Made by a program: the position numbers and the translations under genes | Source: OFTM10 sp964196195 | GTDB taxonomy: Bacteria > Actinomycetota > Acidimicrobiia > Acidimicrobiales > Aldehydirespiratoraceae | Direction of reading: 5' to 3' | Length of the DNA stretch: 64,000 bases | Assembly: GCA_964196195.1 (NCBI GenBank) | Contig: CAXMSE010000018.1 | Span: forward strand, 1-64,000 | In this document: piece after piece, positions 50,355 through 59,003 of the stretch | Layout of the letters: every line of letters starts with the position of its first letter | How positions within the stretch are numbered: position 1 is the stretch's first letter | Notes under the pieces: model-generated | Seen by the model: the letters and a program-made list of their open reading frames with translations, nothing else | What the model was told of the DNA's origin: nothing | Database searches by the model: none

Positions 50355-51136
50355 CCCCTCCCCCCGCCGATCCCGCACTGCTCGACTTCGCGGTTGCCCT
50401 CGCACGCGAAGCCGGCACCCTCACCCTCGAGTGGTTCCAGAGCAGTGAGCTCACGGTTGATCACAAGCACGATGGCTCGCCGGTGACCGCCGCCGATCTC
50501 GCAGCCGAAACCCTCATCCGCGAGCGGCTCGCCGAGACGTTTCCGGCCGACGGGATCCTCGGTGAGGAGCACGGCGACCGCGAAGGCACTTCGACCCTTA
50601 CCTGGGTGATCGACCCGATCGATGGCACCAAGGCCTTCACCCGGGGGGTCCCCCTCTACTCCACCCTGCTGGCCCTGGTCGACGAACACGGACCGGCTCT
50701 CGGGGTCATCCACTTACCGGGGCTCGATGAGACCGTGTGGGCCGGCCGTGGTCTCGGTTGTTTCCGAAACGGCGTGCCCTGCCGGGTGAGCGAGCGTGCC
50801 GCCATCGACGGGGCGGCCGTGATGACCAGTGGATTCGGGTACTGGCCCGACCGCATGCTCCAGCGCGTGCTCTCCAGCCCTACCGTCCTGAGAACGTGGG
50901 GCGACGCCTACGGCTACACCCTGGTCGCCACCGGCCGCGCGGAAGCCATGGTGGATCCGCTCGCCAATCCCTGGGACGTGGCTCCCATCGCGGTGATCAT
51001 CAACGAAGCCGGTGGCCGCTTCAGCACACTCGATGGCTCCGAAGGACCCGAGGCGTGGCGGGGCGGCTCCGGTGTGGCCACCAACGGCATCCTCCACGAC
51101 CGCTTGATCGGCTTGCTCAACGACACCATCGGTTGA
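50351..51136 (+). CDS. Inositol monophosphatase-family phosphatase (histidinol-phosphatase-like)
   Basis: A 261-aa metal-dependent phosphatase. Metal-site motifs are the Glu-Glu pair in ILGEEHGDREG, WVIDPIDGTKAF (Asp-Pro-Ile-Asp-Gly-Thr) and the C-terminal NPWDVAPIAVIINEAGG. The family includes inositol-1-phosphatase, 3'-phosphoadenosine phosphatase and the actinobacterial HisN histidinol-phosphatase. The Tyr/Phe-rich loops here (GVPLYSTLLAL) resemble HisN-like members. The start overlaps the DUF1295 stop. It is followed by a strong hairpin at 51156-51184. Confidence 0.92.
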   Translation: MTPPPADPALLDFAVALAREAGTLTLEWFQSSELTVDHKHDGSPVTAADLAAETLIRERLAETFPADGILGEEHGDREGTSTLTWVIDPIDGTKAFTRGVPLYSTLLALVDEHGPALGVIHLPGLDETVWAGRGLGCFRNGVPCRVSERAAIDGAAVMTSGFGYWPDRMLQRVLSSPTVLRTWGDAYGYTLVATGRAEAMVDPLANPWDVAPIAVIINEAGGRFSTLDGSEGPEAWRGGSGVATNGILHDRLIGLLNDTIG

Positions 51137-51155
51137 GCCGACAGAGACGACCTTA

Positions 51156-51184
51156 CTTCTCCGGCCCCGCGGGGGCCGGAGAAG
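51156..51184. terminator. Strong bidirectional terminator hairpin
   Basis: Arms CTTCTCCGGCCCC and GGGGCCGGAGAAG pair over 13 bp with a 3-base GCG loop. It lies between the convergent phosphatase and sigma-factor genes (20 bp from one stop, 8 bp from the other) and can serve both. On the minus strand TTTCTTC precedes it. Confidence 0.85.
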
Positions 51185-51192
51185 AAATTCAT

Positions 51193-52143
51193 TCAGAACG
51201 ACAGGCCCACGATTGCAGGAGCGTCGGACTCGATCAGATTGATCTGTTCCATCCGATCGGCGAACTTCGATGCTTCACCGATGCCCTTGGCATAGGTGGC
51301 CTTGCGGCGAGCGACCCGGCCGGTGACGTCGCAGGGGTCGGGAGAGTCGGCGAAATACTGGGCTTCGATCCCCTCCTGGAGCATCAACAACGACTCCGAA
51401 CGCAGCTGGGAGATCCGGGATTCGGTGACTCCGAGGAACTCGGCAAGTTCCTGGGAGGTGCGACCCTCGAGGAAATAGCCGACCACGACAAGGCGGTGCC
51501 TCTCGGGCAGCAGGGAGATCGCGTCTCGGAGGTAGCCGTGCAGCTCTCGGGTCTCAAGCTCCACTGAGGGTTCGATCGAACTCGCATCGACCAACACATC
51601 CACGAGGGTGAGATCCTTCTCTACCTCGTCGTTGGTCTCGTGTTCGAGAGCGAGAACGACACTGCGGAACATACGGTCCTGGAGCCGGTTGAGTTCGGTC
51701 TGGTTCATCCCGAGCGCATCAGCCATCTCTACCTTGTTGGGCACGCGGCCCAGCTCGGTGGCGAGGCGCTGCTCGGCGTTTTCGAGCTGTCGGGCGAGGT
51801 TGCGAACCGAGCGGGGAGCCCAGTCGGCGGCACGAACGGCATCGAGAATGGCACCGCGGATTCGCTGAGCGGCAAATCGTTCGAAGGGGACACCACGATC
51901 CTTGTCGTAGCGACGAGCAGCTTCCACAAGTCCGAGCGCACCGGCGCGGGCCAGTTCATCGCGATCGACGTGGCGGGGGAAGTGCACCGCAACCTGGAAC
52001 ACGATGTGTTTCACGAGAGGCAGATTGTGCTCGATCATTTCGGCAAGATCCGCATCCATCGATCCTGCACCTTGGGATGGCCTCACTCGTCGCCGGCTGG
52101 CTCGTGTGGTCCGCATCCTCAACTCATTGTCGCCCTGATTCAT
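51193..52143 (-). CDS. FliA/WhiG-type alternative sigma factor
   Basis: About 316 aa. Sigma70 region 2 is visible (HNLPLVKHIVFQVAVHFPRHVDRDELARAGALGLVEAARRY split across the segment), ending in the FliA-type FAAQRIRGAILDAVRAADW and PRSVRNLARQLENAE of region 3. Region 4 is LLPERHRLVVVGYFLEGRTS followed by the helix-turn-helix LAEFLGVTESRISQLRSES. This is the sigma28 class controlling motility or sporulation-like programmes. No flagellar gene or anti-sigma factor is adjacent. ATG 52143 is used; ATG 52059 (MDADLAEM) would give a more compact protein and cannot be excluded. Confidence 0.92.
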   Translation of the reverse strand: MNQGDNELRMRTTRASRRRVRPSQGAGSMDADLAEMIEHNLPLVKHIVFQVAVHFPRHVDRDELARAGALGLVEAARRYDKDRGVPFERFAAQRIRGAILDAVRAADWAPRSVRNLARQLENAEQRLATELGRVPNKVEMADALGMNQTELNRLQDRMFRSVVLALEHETNDEVEKDLTLVDVLVDASSIEPSVELETRELHGYLRDAISLLPERHRLVVVGYFLEGRTSQELAEFLGVTESRISQLRSESLLMLQEGIEAQYFADSPDPCDVTGRVARRKATYAKGIGEASKFADRMEQINLIESDAPAIVGLSF

Positions 52144-52340
52144 CGCCCGGTCTCTCCCTCGGGTTTGTGAAGCGCACTCAATTGCGCACTTCTTCCAGCG
52201 GAGAGAGTTTCGGCAGCTTCGTGAACGGCCTTTAGGGATTTCTCGCGAAATAATCTGATTCGCCCATATCGCAGTCGCTTCTGAGAAGTCTCGGTCGAAG
52301 ACGGAGCCGACTTGATGGCCTCTTTGGCCTATCAAGGCGA

Positions 52341-53333
52341 TCAGACGAAGGTGGCAGCACCCTCGAAGCGTTCCGGCTTGACGCCTCGCGAGGCCAGCGA
52401 GCTCAGCAGATCGACCGGGTCGGCGACCGCAGCGAGCCCGTACGCGCCGGGAACCAGGCCACCGTCGATAGCGCGGAGCGCCACAGTGGCCGCCATGGCA
52501 CCAGCGGCCACTGCCGGCCGCTCGATGGCCCCCAACACCACGACGCGGCGCTCAACGCCGACCCGACCACGAAGCTCGACCCGAATGCCACCGATTCCGC
52601 CCTCGGGATGGGGTCGACGCAACATCGGGAGAGGCGCAGTGAGCCGATCGCGACGGGTGGCCGCCTGGCGGGCGGTGACACGTTGAACTCCGGGGAAGTG
52701 GGGCACCAGAAGGAGGGCGTCGGGCATGGCGGCCCGATAACAATCACGGCCACCGACCGGATCGGGGAACCAGACGAGCTCACGACCCGATCCCCCCGTG
52801 CGCGACGTCCATCGCCCGTCGCGCCAATCGATCCCGGTGGAGCTGAGGGCGCGGTGGTGCTGGCGAGCGCAAGATGGGCCCCCCGTTCCCATCTTCGCCA
52901 CGTGGATCTCATCTACCTCGTCGAACTCCCGCGCCCCATGGCTGGCGAGCAGGCAAGTGAGTCCCGGCATGAACCCGGCTCCGATCACCGCGGCCACCGA
53001 GTGGTAGCGCGCTTCCTGATCCAGTTCGAGCAGGCGGCGAACTTCCGAGGTTTGATTCGACGTGGTGATGACAGGTACCGCGGCATGAACCGCGCGCCGA
53101 GCGAGCGCCACCTGGGTGCCGGGCGGTGTGGCTATCACCACCGCCGCGGTGTCCGGCTCGATCGAGCGACCTCCGCCCACCTCGGCGCCGTCGACGAGTG
53201 AATCGACAAGTCGATGCAGGCGTGACGGATCCGGATCACGGATCTCCACGGTGTCGATCCGACCGCTCGAACGGAGCTGGCGAGCGACGCGCGCCCCAGT
53301 GGCGCCTGCTCCGAAAAGCACGACCTTGGTCAT
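52341..53333 (-). CDS. NAD(P)-binding oxidoreductase of the saccharopine-dehydrogenase-like group
   Basis: A 330-aa protein. The Rossmann motif VVLFGAGATGARVARQL at the N-terminus is followed by EIRDPDPSRL and AAVVIATPPG. The segment AAVIGAGFMPGLTCLLASHGA resembles saccharopine or diaminopimelate dehydrogenase-like proteins. The C-terminal half (MLRRPHPEGGIGGIRVELRG; RPAVAAGAMAATVALRAIDG) is conserved-looking, but I cannot name a substrate. It starts 18 bp after a small membrane-protein gene and probably shares its transcript. Confidence 0.82.
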   Translation of the reverse strand: MTKVVLFGAGATGARVARQLRSSGRIDTVEIRDPDPSRLHRLVDSLVDGAEVGGGRSIEPDTAAVVIATPPGTQVALARRAVHAAVPVITTSNQTSEVRRLLELDQEARYHSVAAVIGAGFMPGLTCLLASHGAREFDEVDEIHVAKMGTGGPSCARQHHRALSSTGIDWRDGRWTSRTGGSGRELVWFPDPVGGRDCYRAAMPDALLLVPHFPGVQRVTARQAATRRDRLTAPLPMLRRPHPEGGIGGIRVELRGRVGVERRVVVLGAIERPAVAAGAMAATVALRAIDGGLVPGAYGLAAVADPVDLLSSLASRGVKPERFEGAATFV

Positions 53334-53351
53334 GGTGTCACAACAATCTGT

Positions 53352-53531
53352 TCAGCTGAGGTCGTCGCCACGGAGCTCACGCCAACCTCCGGTCTGGGGC
53401 GGAACACCCCCGCTTCCTCGAACGCGGATCGCGGCCGCGACAGCTATCCCCGCGCCCACTGCCACCAGGCTCCGGCGAATCAGGGTGACCAGTCCTCCGC
53501 CCAACTCTGCCTCCAATGGTTGTGTGCTCAC
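53352..53531 (-). CDS. Small single-helix membrane protein, 59 aa
   Basis: The product (MSTQPLEAELGGGLVTLIRR, then a hydrophobic SLVAVGAGIAVAAAI, then RVRGSGG) has one membrane helix with positive residues at its cytosolic edge. GTG 53531 is chosen; TTG 53549 is possible. It lies 18 bp upstream of the oxidoreductase gene on the same strand. No family is recognised. Confidence 0.55.
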   Translation of the reverse strand: MSTQPLEAELGGGLVTLIRRSLVAVGAGIAVAAAIRVRGSGGVPPQTGGWRELRGDDLS

Positions 53532-53580
53532 CGTGCCCGACCGCCTCAACCGGATACCAGTCGAGCAAGGACACGGAGCG

Positions 53581-53654
<74 letters not shown>

Positions 53655-53668
53655 GCGAGGCGAACACG

Positions 53669-54481
53669 CTACCGGTCGGGTGGGGTGGTCGCCACCTCTT
53701 CGGAGTCGACATCAGAAGAGTCGATTGTGGGCAGAATCGGGATCTCCTCACCCGTGACCGACCGTTCGGTGGCCAAGGGAAGCTCGAACTCCTCCGGCGC
53801 TTGGGGCGGTAGTTGAGCAGGAGGAGGACCGGCGGGCACCTGGGCGCCGGTGGCCCGAGCGATGAGGCCACGACGAGGACGGATGCGCTTGGGCCGCGGA
53901 CGAGCCGTCTCCTCCTCGACGACGGTGAAGCGCATGCCTCCGGTGACATCGCTGATGAGGTTGAACAAAACCGCCATCAAGACGGTAAAGCCCGAGCCGG
54001 CCACCACCAGAACCAGGCCTCCGATGGCGCTCGCCCGGAAGATCTGATCTGCGTTGAAGGTGAAACTCTCCAGCGCGAACAATTCGGTAACAAACTTCTC
54101 GATGTTGTCGACAGTGCCGGAACTGACCGCGAGGTTCCAAAGGAGCACACCGGCGATGAGCATGATCACCCAGAGGCAGAAATAGAAGATCAGCGAGATC
54201 TTGAGGACCGACCACGGCTCGACATGGCGAACCAGACGACGGACCTTGCGGGCCCGGAGCTTGCCTGCGGTGCGACGATCGCGCCAGGTTGGACGGGAGA
54301 TCGTGGGCCGAACCATCCGGGGCGGGACTGCCGTGGGAGCAGTGAGGGCCTCATCGAGAGACGCTTCGACCCCCACGTCGATCGTGCCGGTGTCGTCGTG
54401 TTCGTCGGCACCGGGCATCACGAGTTCCTCGCCGGAGGCGAGCTTGAACGTCGCGTCGTCGATCTCGGGAAGTTCGCTCAT
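53669..54481 (-). CDS. DUF3566 transmembrane protein
   Basis: A 270-aa protein. Residues ~75-185 are the DUF3566 domain: VRRLVRHVEPWSVLKISLIF, a first membrane helix, an outside loop, then a second helix (GGLVLVVAGSGFTVLMAVLF) and the typical LISDVTGGMRFTVVEEE end. Acidic N-terminal and proline-rich C-terminal tails are variable. DUF3566 genes are regularly found downstream of gyrA in actinobacteria. Their role is not settled, though a link to the division machinery has been suggested. ATG 54481 is chosen because GTG 54526 has no ribosome-site spacing. Confidence 0.92.
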   Translation of the reverse strand: MSELPEIDDATFKLASGEELVMPGADEHDDTGTIDVGVEASLDEALTAPTAVPPRMVRPTISRPTWRDRRTAGKLRARKVRRLVRHVEPWSVLKISLIFYFCLWVIMLIAGVLLWNLAVSSGTVDNIEKFVTELFALESFTFNADQIFRASAIGGLVLVVAGSGFTVLMAVLFNLISDVTGGMRFTVVEEETARPRPKRIRPRRGLIARATGAQVPAGPPPAQLPPQAPEEFELPLATERSVTGEEIPILPTIDSSDVDSEEVATTPPDR

Positions 54482-54559
54482 GGGCAACGAGAAGTGTACG
54501 GGACGCGAACCAAAGGCCTGCTTCACCCTCCGTCTTCGTCCACACGAAAGTTCTTCATC

Positions 54560-56038
54560 TCAACCGGCGCGTCTCAAGCCGCGGCCGGGCAAGGCACCAG
54601 TGTGGGTGGCGTCGCGGACCACCTCGACGCCGTTGACGAATACCGTGCTGATTCCGCTCGGATATTGGTTGGGGTCTTCGAAGGTGCCGCGATCGATCAC
54701 CGTTTCGGGATCGAAGACAACCAGATCGGCGTAGTGGCCGACCTCCACCCGGCCGCGGTCCACGAGACCGAACACGTCGGCGGAGTAGCTCGTCATCCGC
54801 CGAATCGCCTCGGCCATGGAGAGCACCCCCAGCTCTCGGCCGTAGTGGCCGAGCACCCTTGCGAAAGTGTTGTAGAGCCGGGGATGGGGCTTTCCATCGA
54901 GGGTCGGAATGCCATCGGAACCGACCATCGTGGACGGGTGACTCAGCACCGTCTGCACATCTGATTCGTTCATGCTGTGGATCACCACCGAGGTACCCGC
55001 ATCCTGCTGGATAACGCGGGCGGCTGCTACCGAAGGGAGCACCTCCCACCGCTGCGCCAGCGTCGCTATCGACAGGCCTTCCCATTCGGGCCGGGCCGCG
55101 CACGCGGCGACGACCACGTCGTCGCCGCTGGCTTCAGCCTTGCCGTCGTCGCCGAACATTTCGTTTTGCACCACCGCGGCCAACGAGGTGCTCCCGGCTG
55201 TGTAGGGATATTGATCGGCGTGCACGACCTGGCCTCGCCTCTGGGCAGTCTCGATGAGCCCGAGAGATTCCGACACGAGCCCCCAGTTGGCCCTGCCGGT
55301 GACCTTGTGGTGAGAGATCTGCACCGCCACTTCGGCCTCCGATCCAATCCGAATGGCCTCACTCACAGCATCGAGCAAGCCCGCTCCCTCGTCGCGAATG
55401 TGGCTCGCGTAGATTCCTTCGACCCCGCTCATGATCGAGGCGAGTTCGATGAGCTCCTCGGTCGCCGCGTAGCGACCCGGTTCGTAGATGAGCCCGGTGG
55501 ACATGCCCAACACGCCGGCCTCGAGCCCCTCTTCCACGACGCTCTTCATCGCTCTCATCTCGCGCTCGTCGGGTGGGCGCCGCTCGGTTCCCATCGCGGC
55601 GAGACGTATGGTGCCGTGGCCGGCGAGAACCCCGACGTTGACGCCGGGAGGATGCTGCTCGAGATGGCGGAGGTAGCCGGCGAAACCCTCGTAGACGGGA
55701 AACACATCGTTGGGGTGAAACATCCTCGCCATCGACGAGGCGGCCTCCCATGGCGCGGCTCCGAATCCACAGTTGCCCACGATGCACGTTGTCACCCCTC
55801 CGCGCGACTTGAAACTCATGTCGGGGTGGACGAGGGCGGCGAAGTCATCGTGGGTGTGTACATCGATGAACCCGGGAGCAAGGGCCATGCCCGTGCCATC
55901 GAGCTCCACCTCCGCATCGCCAATAACCGTTCCGATCTCGGCGATGAACTCACCTTCGATCAACACATCGGCAGGGAAGGGTGGCCCCCCGGATCCATCG
56001 AAGACGGTGGTGTTGCGGATCACGCTGGAACTGGGCAC
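54560..56038 (-). CDS. N-acyl-D-amino-acid deacylase (amidohydrolase superfamily)
   Basis: About 492 aa. Metal and catalytic motifs of D-aminoacylases are clear: APGFIDVHTHDDF (two His), IVGNCGFGAAP (bridging Cys), YASHIRDEG and QISHHKV (His ligands), and MVGSDGIPTLDGKPHPR with the catalytic Asp. It hydrolyses N-acyl-D-amino acids or related amides. The start is not certain; GTG 56038 follows the stop of the upstream TadG-like gene closely, while GTG 56056 would overlap it. The gene interrupts the usual gyrA-DUF3566 order. Confidence 0.92.
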   Translation of the reverse strand: MPSSSVIRNTTVFDGSGGPPFPADVLIEGEFIAEIGTVIGDAEVELDGTGMALAPGFIDVHTHDDFAALVHPDMSFKSRGGVTTCIVGNCGFGAAPWEAASSMARMFHPNDVFPVYEGFAGYLRHLEQHPPGVNVGVLAGHGTIRLAAMGTERRPPDEREMRAMKSVVEEGLEAGVLGMSTGLIYEPGRYAATEELIELASIMSGVEGIYASHIRDEGAGLLDAVSEAIRIGSEAEVAVQISHHKVTGRANWGLVSESLGLIETAQRRGQVVHADQYPYTAGSTSLAAVVQNEMFGDDGKAEASGDDVVVAACAARPEWEGLSIATLAQRWEVLPSVAAARVIQQDAGTSVVIHSMNESDVQTVLSHPSTMVGSDGIPTLDGKPHPRLYNTFARVLGHYGRELGVLSMAEAIRRMTSYSADVFGLVDRGRVEVGHYADLVVFDPETVIDRGTFEDPNQYPSGISTVFVNGVEVVRDATHTGALPGRGLRRAG

Positions 56039-56042
56039 CCGC

Positions 56043-56387
56043 TCAGTCTTGCTCACCTCCGGGCAGCCATACGACCCAGGCTCGAGCCCGCGCGGTTGCA
56101 CTGGCATCGCCCACCCCCACCGTGGCGGTGACGGTCGCCCCCGATGCCTCGTAGCTCACCAGCTCGCCACCATTCAGCCTGGCGTAGCGGTCGGCCGCGG
56201 CCCTGCCCTCGGCAGCCCCGGCCAGGGCGGCCGCGTCGGCCGCGGTGCGCGCCCGCGCCGCATCGTCGACCAGGGGCGCCACCCGCGCTACCGCCAGGAT
56301 CAGGGTGAGCGCGGTGAGAAGCACCAGCGCCATCAGGGGCATTGCCTGGCCGCGTTCGTTCCCCTTGCGAATACGTGTGTTGTCCAT
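56043..56387 (-). CDS. TadG/TadE-like pilus-associated protein, 114 aa
   Basis: The N-terminus ERGQAMPLMALVLLTALTLILAVARVA (shown here as one class III-type signal and helix) has a short basic leader, G-Q at the cleavage-type junction and a long hydrophobic helix. It is typical of TadE/TadG-like minor pilins (Rv3654c type). The Ala-rich part DAARARTAADAAALAGAAEG is also characteristic. No other tad/flp gene is present here, so it is either an orphan or works with a distant cluster. It lies between gyrA and the deacylase gene. Confidence 0.85.
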   Translation of the reverse strand: MDNTRIRKGNERGQAMPLMALVLLTALTLILAVARVAPLVDDAARARTAADAAALAGAAEGRAAADRYARLNGGELVSYEASGATVTATVGVGDASATARARAWVVWLPGGEQD

Positions 56388-56441
56388 CGACTTCCCCTGG
56401 TTCGTTCGGTTGGGGGGAAGTGGAGGACCCTCTCGGGTCGA

Positions 56442-59003
56442 TCAGGTCTCCGGCAGGGCCTCGTCGACGGTGGCGTCGGTACCCTCGGCGTCGATCTCTT
56501 CTTCTTCGCCGGCACCCTCGGCGTCGATCTCTTCTTCTTCGTCGGAAAGACTCATGAGGGCGATCGAGGCAACGGAGTCTTCATCGTCGGGAGTGATCAC
56601 CTTCACCCCGCTGGCCGAGCGACCTTGCACCGAGATGTCGGCCACGCACGTGCGGATGAGCACGCCGTTGCGGGTGACGGCGAGGATCTCGTCGTCGTCG
56701 TCGACGACAAGGGTGCCCACCACTGACCCCCGGTCGGGGGTGACCTTGATACCGACCACGCCCATCCCGCCGCGCCCCTTCACGGGGTACTCGTCGACTG
56801 GGGTGCGCTTGCCATATCCAGACTCGGTGATGTGCAGCAGGGTCGTGCCCTCACTGGCGATGTCGCAGGCCACCACCGCATCGCCGGCCTTCTTGAACTT
56901 GAGACCGATCACGCCGGCGGCGTTGCGGCCCATCGCCCGAACCTGGTCCTCGTGGAACCGGATGGTCTGGCCGAGATTCGACGACAGGAGGATGTCGTAG
57001 ACGCCGTTGGTGGGAATCACCTCCACCAGGCTGTCGTTGTCGTTGAGTTTCACCGCAATGAGCCCGGCCCGCAGGGAGGAGTCGTAGGCGTTGAAGCGGG
57101 TCTTCTTCACCCGCCCCTTGGCGGTGGCGAAGAAGAGATACCGGTTGGTTTCATAGTCGCGGGTGTCGATGATCGCCTGGATCTTCTCGTCGTCCTGGAG
57201 AGGAAGAAGGTTGACGATTGCAGTGCCTCGCGCGGTGCGGGACGAAACGGGTACCTCGTGGGCCTTGAGGCGATACACCCGTCCCCTGGTTGAGAAGAAC
57301 AACAGGTAGGAGTGCGCGGTGGTCTGGATGAGGTGGGTGACGGTGTCCTCGTCCTTGAGCTTGGTGCCCGCGATGCCGCGACCGCCGCGGCCCTGGGCCC
57401 GAAACTCCTCGGCGGGCACCGTCTTGACATAGCCCGAGGCCGACATCGTGAAGACGAGGTCGTCGTCGTCGATGAGGTCTTCGATGTCGAATTCGCCGGG
57501 ATCGATCTCCAGGACAGACCGACGCTCCTCGCCGAACTTCTCTCTGATCTCCGACAGCTCTTCGACGATGACGGCGCGGAGGCTGGCATCGTCGCCGAGG
57601 ATCGCTTCCAGCGCGGCGATGGTTTCGCGGAGCTCGGCCGCCTCGATGTCTAGCTCTTCACGGCCGAGCCGGGTGAGCCGCCCGAGGGTCATGTCGAGAA
57701 TATGGACCGCTTGCTCCTCTGAGAACTCGAACGGGGTGGCCATGAGAGCGCCCCGGGCGGCCGCGCGGTCGTCGCTCGCTCGGATCGCGGCGATGATCTC
57801 ATCGATGAGGTCGAGAGCCTTCAGGAAGCCCTCGACGATGTGGAGCCGGCTGAGCGCCTTGCTGAGACGGAACTCCGAGCGACGGGTGACGACCTCCAGC
57901 TGGTGCTTGACATAGGCCACCAGGGCATCGCGGAGGTTGAGGGTGCGGGGCACGCCGCCCACCAGGGCCACCATGTTGACGCCGAAGCTGCTCTGCAGCG
58001 GGGTGCTCTTCCAGAGGTTGTTGAGCACCACCTCGGGGTTGGCGTCGCGCTTGAGGGTGATGACGAAACGGGTGTCGTCGCCGGAGGACTCGTCGTTGAC
58101 ATTAGAGATGCCGTCGAGGTCGTTGTTACGTACCAGGTCGACGATCTTGCGAGCCACCGCACCGGCGGAGACCTGATAGGGGAAGGCGGTGACGACGATC
58201 TCGCGGCGCTTACCCGTTTCGCGGAGTTCGGTGGTGGCTCTCATCTTCACCGAGCCCCGTCCGGTGCGATAGGCCGACTCGATACCGACTCGGCCGAGGA
58301 TCTGGCCGCCGGTGGGGAAGTCGGGGCCCCTGACGTGTTCCATCAGATCGTCGATGGTGGCCTCGGGGTTGAGGAGCAGGTGGGTGACCGCGTCACACAC
58401 CTCGTTGAGGTTGTGGGGCGGGATGTTGGTGGCCATGCCCACCGCGATGCCCTGGCTGCCGTTGACCAGCAGATTGGGGTAGCGAGCGGGCAGGACGGTG
58501 GGCTCCGAGCGGGTGCCGTCGTAGTTGTCGATGAAGTCGACGGTGTTCTGGTCGATGTCGGCCAGCATCTGCATCGCCAGCCGATCGAGCCGCGACTCGG
58601 TGTAGCGAGCAGCTGCGGGCGGATCCTCCATCGAGCCGTAGTTGCCGTGGAAGTCGATCAGGGGATGGCGCAGAGAGAATGGCTGGGCCATGCGCGCCAA
58701 GGCGTCGTAGATCGCGCTGTCGCCGTGGGGGTGGTAGTTGCCCATGACGTCGCCCACCACTCGGGCACACTTCACGAAGTTGCGATCGGGACGGAAACCC
58801 TGGTCGTGCATCGACCACAGGATCCGGCGGTGAACCGGCTTGAGCCCGTCGCGGGCGTCGGGCAGCGCCCGGCTGATGATGACCGACATCGCATAGTCGA
58901 GGAAGGAGCTCTCCATCTCCTCCTGGATCTCGATGATGGTGATGTCGTCGGGCTCCTCGTCGATGTCGAGATCGCCGTCTGTGGGGGGTGGTGTGTCGCT
59001 CAT
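56442..59003 (-). CDS. gyrA: DNA gyrase subunit A
   Basis: An 853-aa type II topoisomerase subunit. The breakage-reunion domain has the QRDR region HPHGDSAIYDALARMAQP and active-site Tyr in AARYTESRLDRLA. The C-terminal beta-pinwheel contains the GyrA box QGRGGRG (~residue 520). The acidic tail has a duplicated EEEEIDAEG element at the very end. The start ATG at 59003 overlaps the gyrB stop by one base (TGATG), so the subunits are translationally coupled. Confidence 0.98.
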   Translation of the reverse strand: MSDTPPPTDGDLDIDEEPDDITIIEIQEEMESSFLDYAMSVIISRALPDARDGLKPVHRRILWSMHDQGFRPDRNFVKCARVVGDVMGNYHPHGDSAIYDALARMAQPFSLRHPLIDFHGNYGSMEDPPAAARYTESRLDRLAMQMLADIDQNTVDFIDNYDGTRSEPTVLPARYPNLLVNGSQGIAVGMATNIPPHNLNEVCDAVTHLLLNPEATIDDLMEHVRGPDFPTGGQILGRVGIESAYRTGRGSVKMRATTELRETGKRREIVVTAFPYQVSAGAVARKIVDLVRNNDLDGISNVNDESSGDDTRFVITLKRDANPEVVLNNLWKSTPLQSSFGVNMVALVGGVPRTLNLRDALVAYVKHQLEVVTRRSEFRLSKALSRLHIVEGFLKALDLIDEIIAAIRASDDRAAARGALMATPFEFSEEQAVHILDMTLGRLTRLGREELDIEAAELRETIAALEAILGDDASLRAVIVEELSEIREKFGEERRSVLEIDPGEFDIEDLIDDDDLVFTMSASGYVKTVPAEEFRAQGRGGRGIAGTKLKDEDTVTHLIQTTAHSYLLFFSTRGRVYRLKAHEVPVSSRTARGTAIVNLLPLQDDEKIQAIIDTRDYETNRYLFFATAKGRVKKTRFNAYDSSLRAGLIAVKLNDNDSLVEVIPTNGVYDILLSSNLGQTIRFHEDQVRAMGRNAAGVIGLKFKKAGDAVVACDIASEGTTLLHITESGYGKRTPVDEYPVKGRGGMGVVGIKVTPDRGSVVGTLVVDDDDEILAVTRNGVLIRTCVADISVQGRSASGVKVITPDDEDSVASIALMSLSDEEEEIDAEGAGEEEEIDAEGTDATVDEALPET

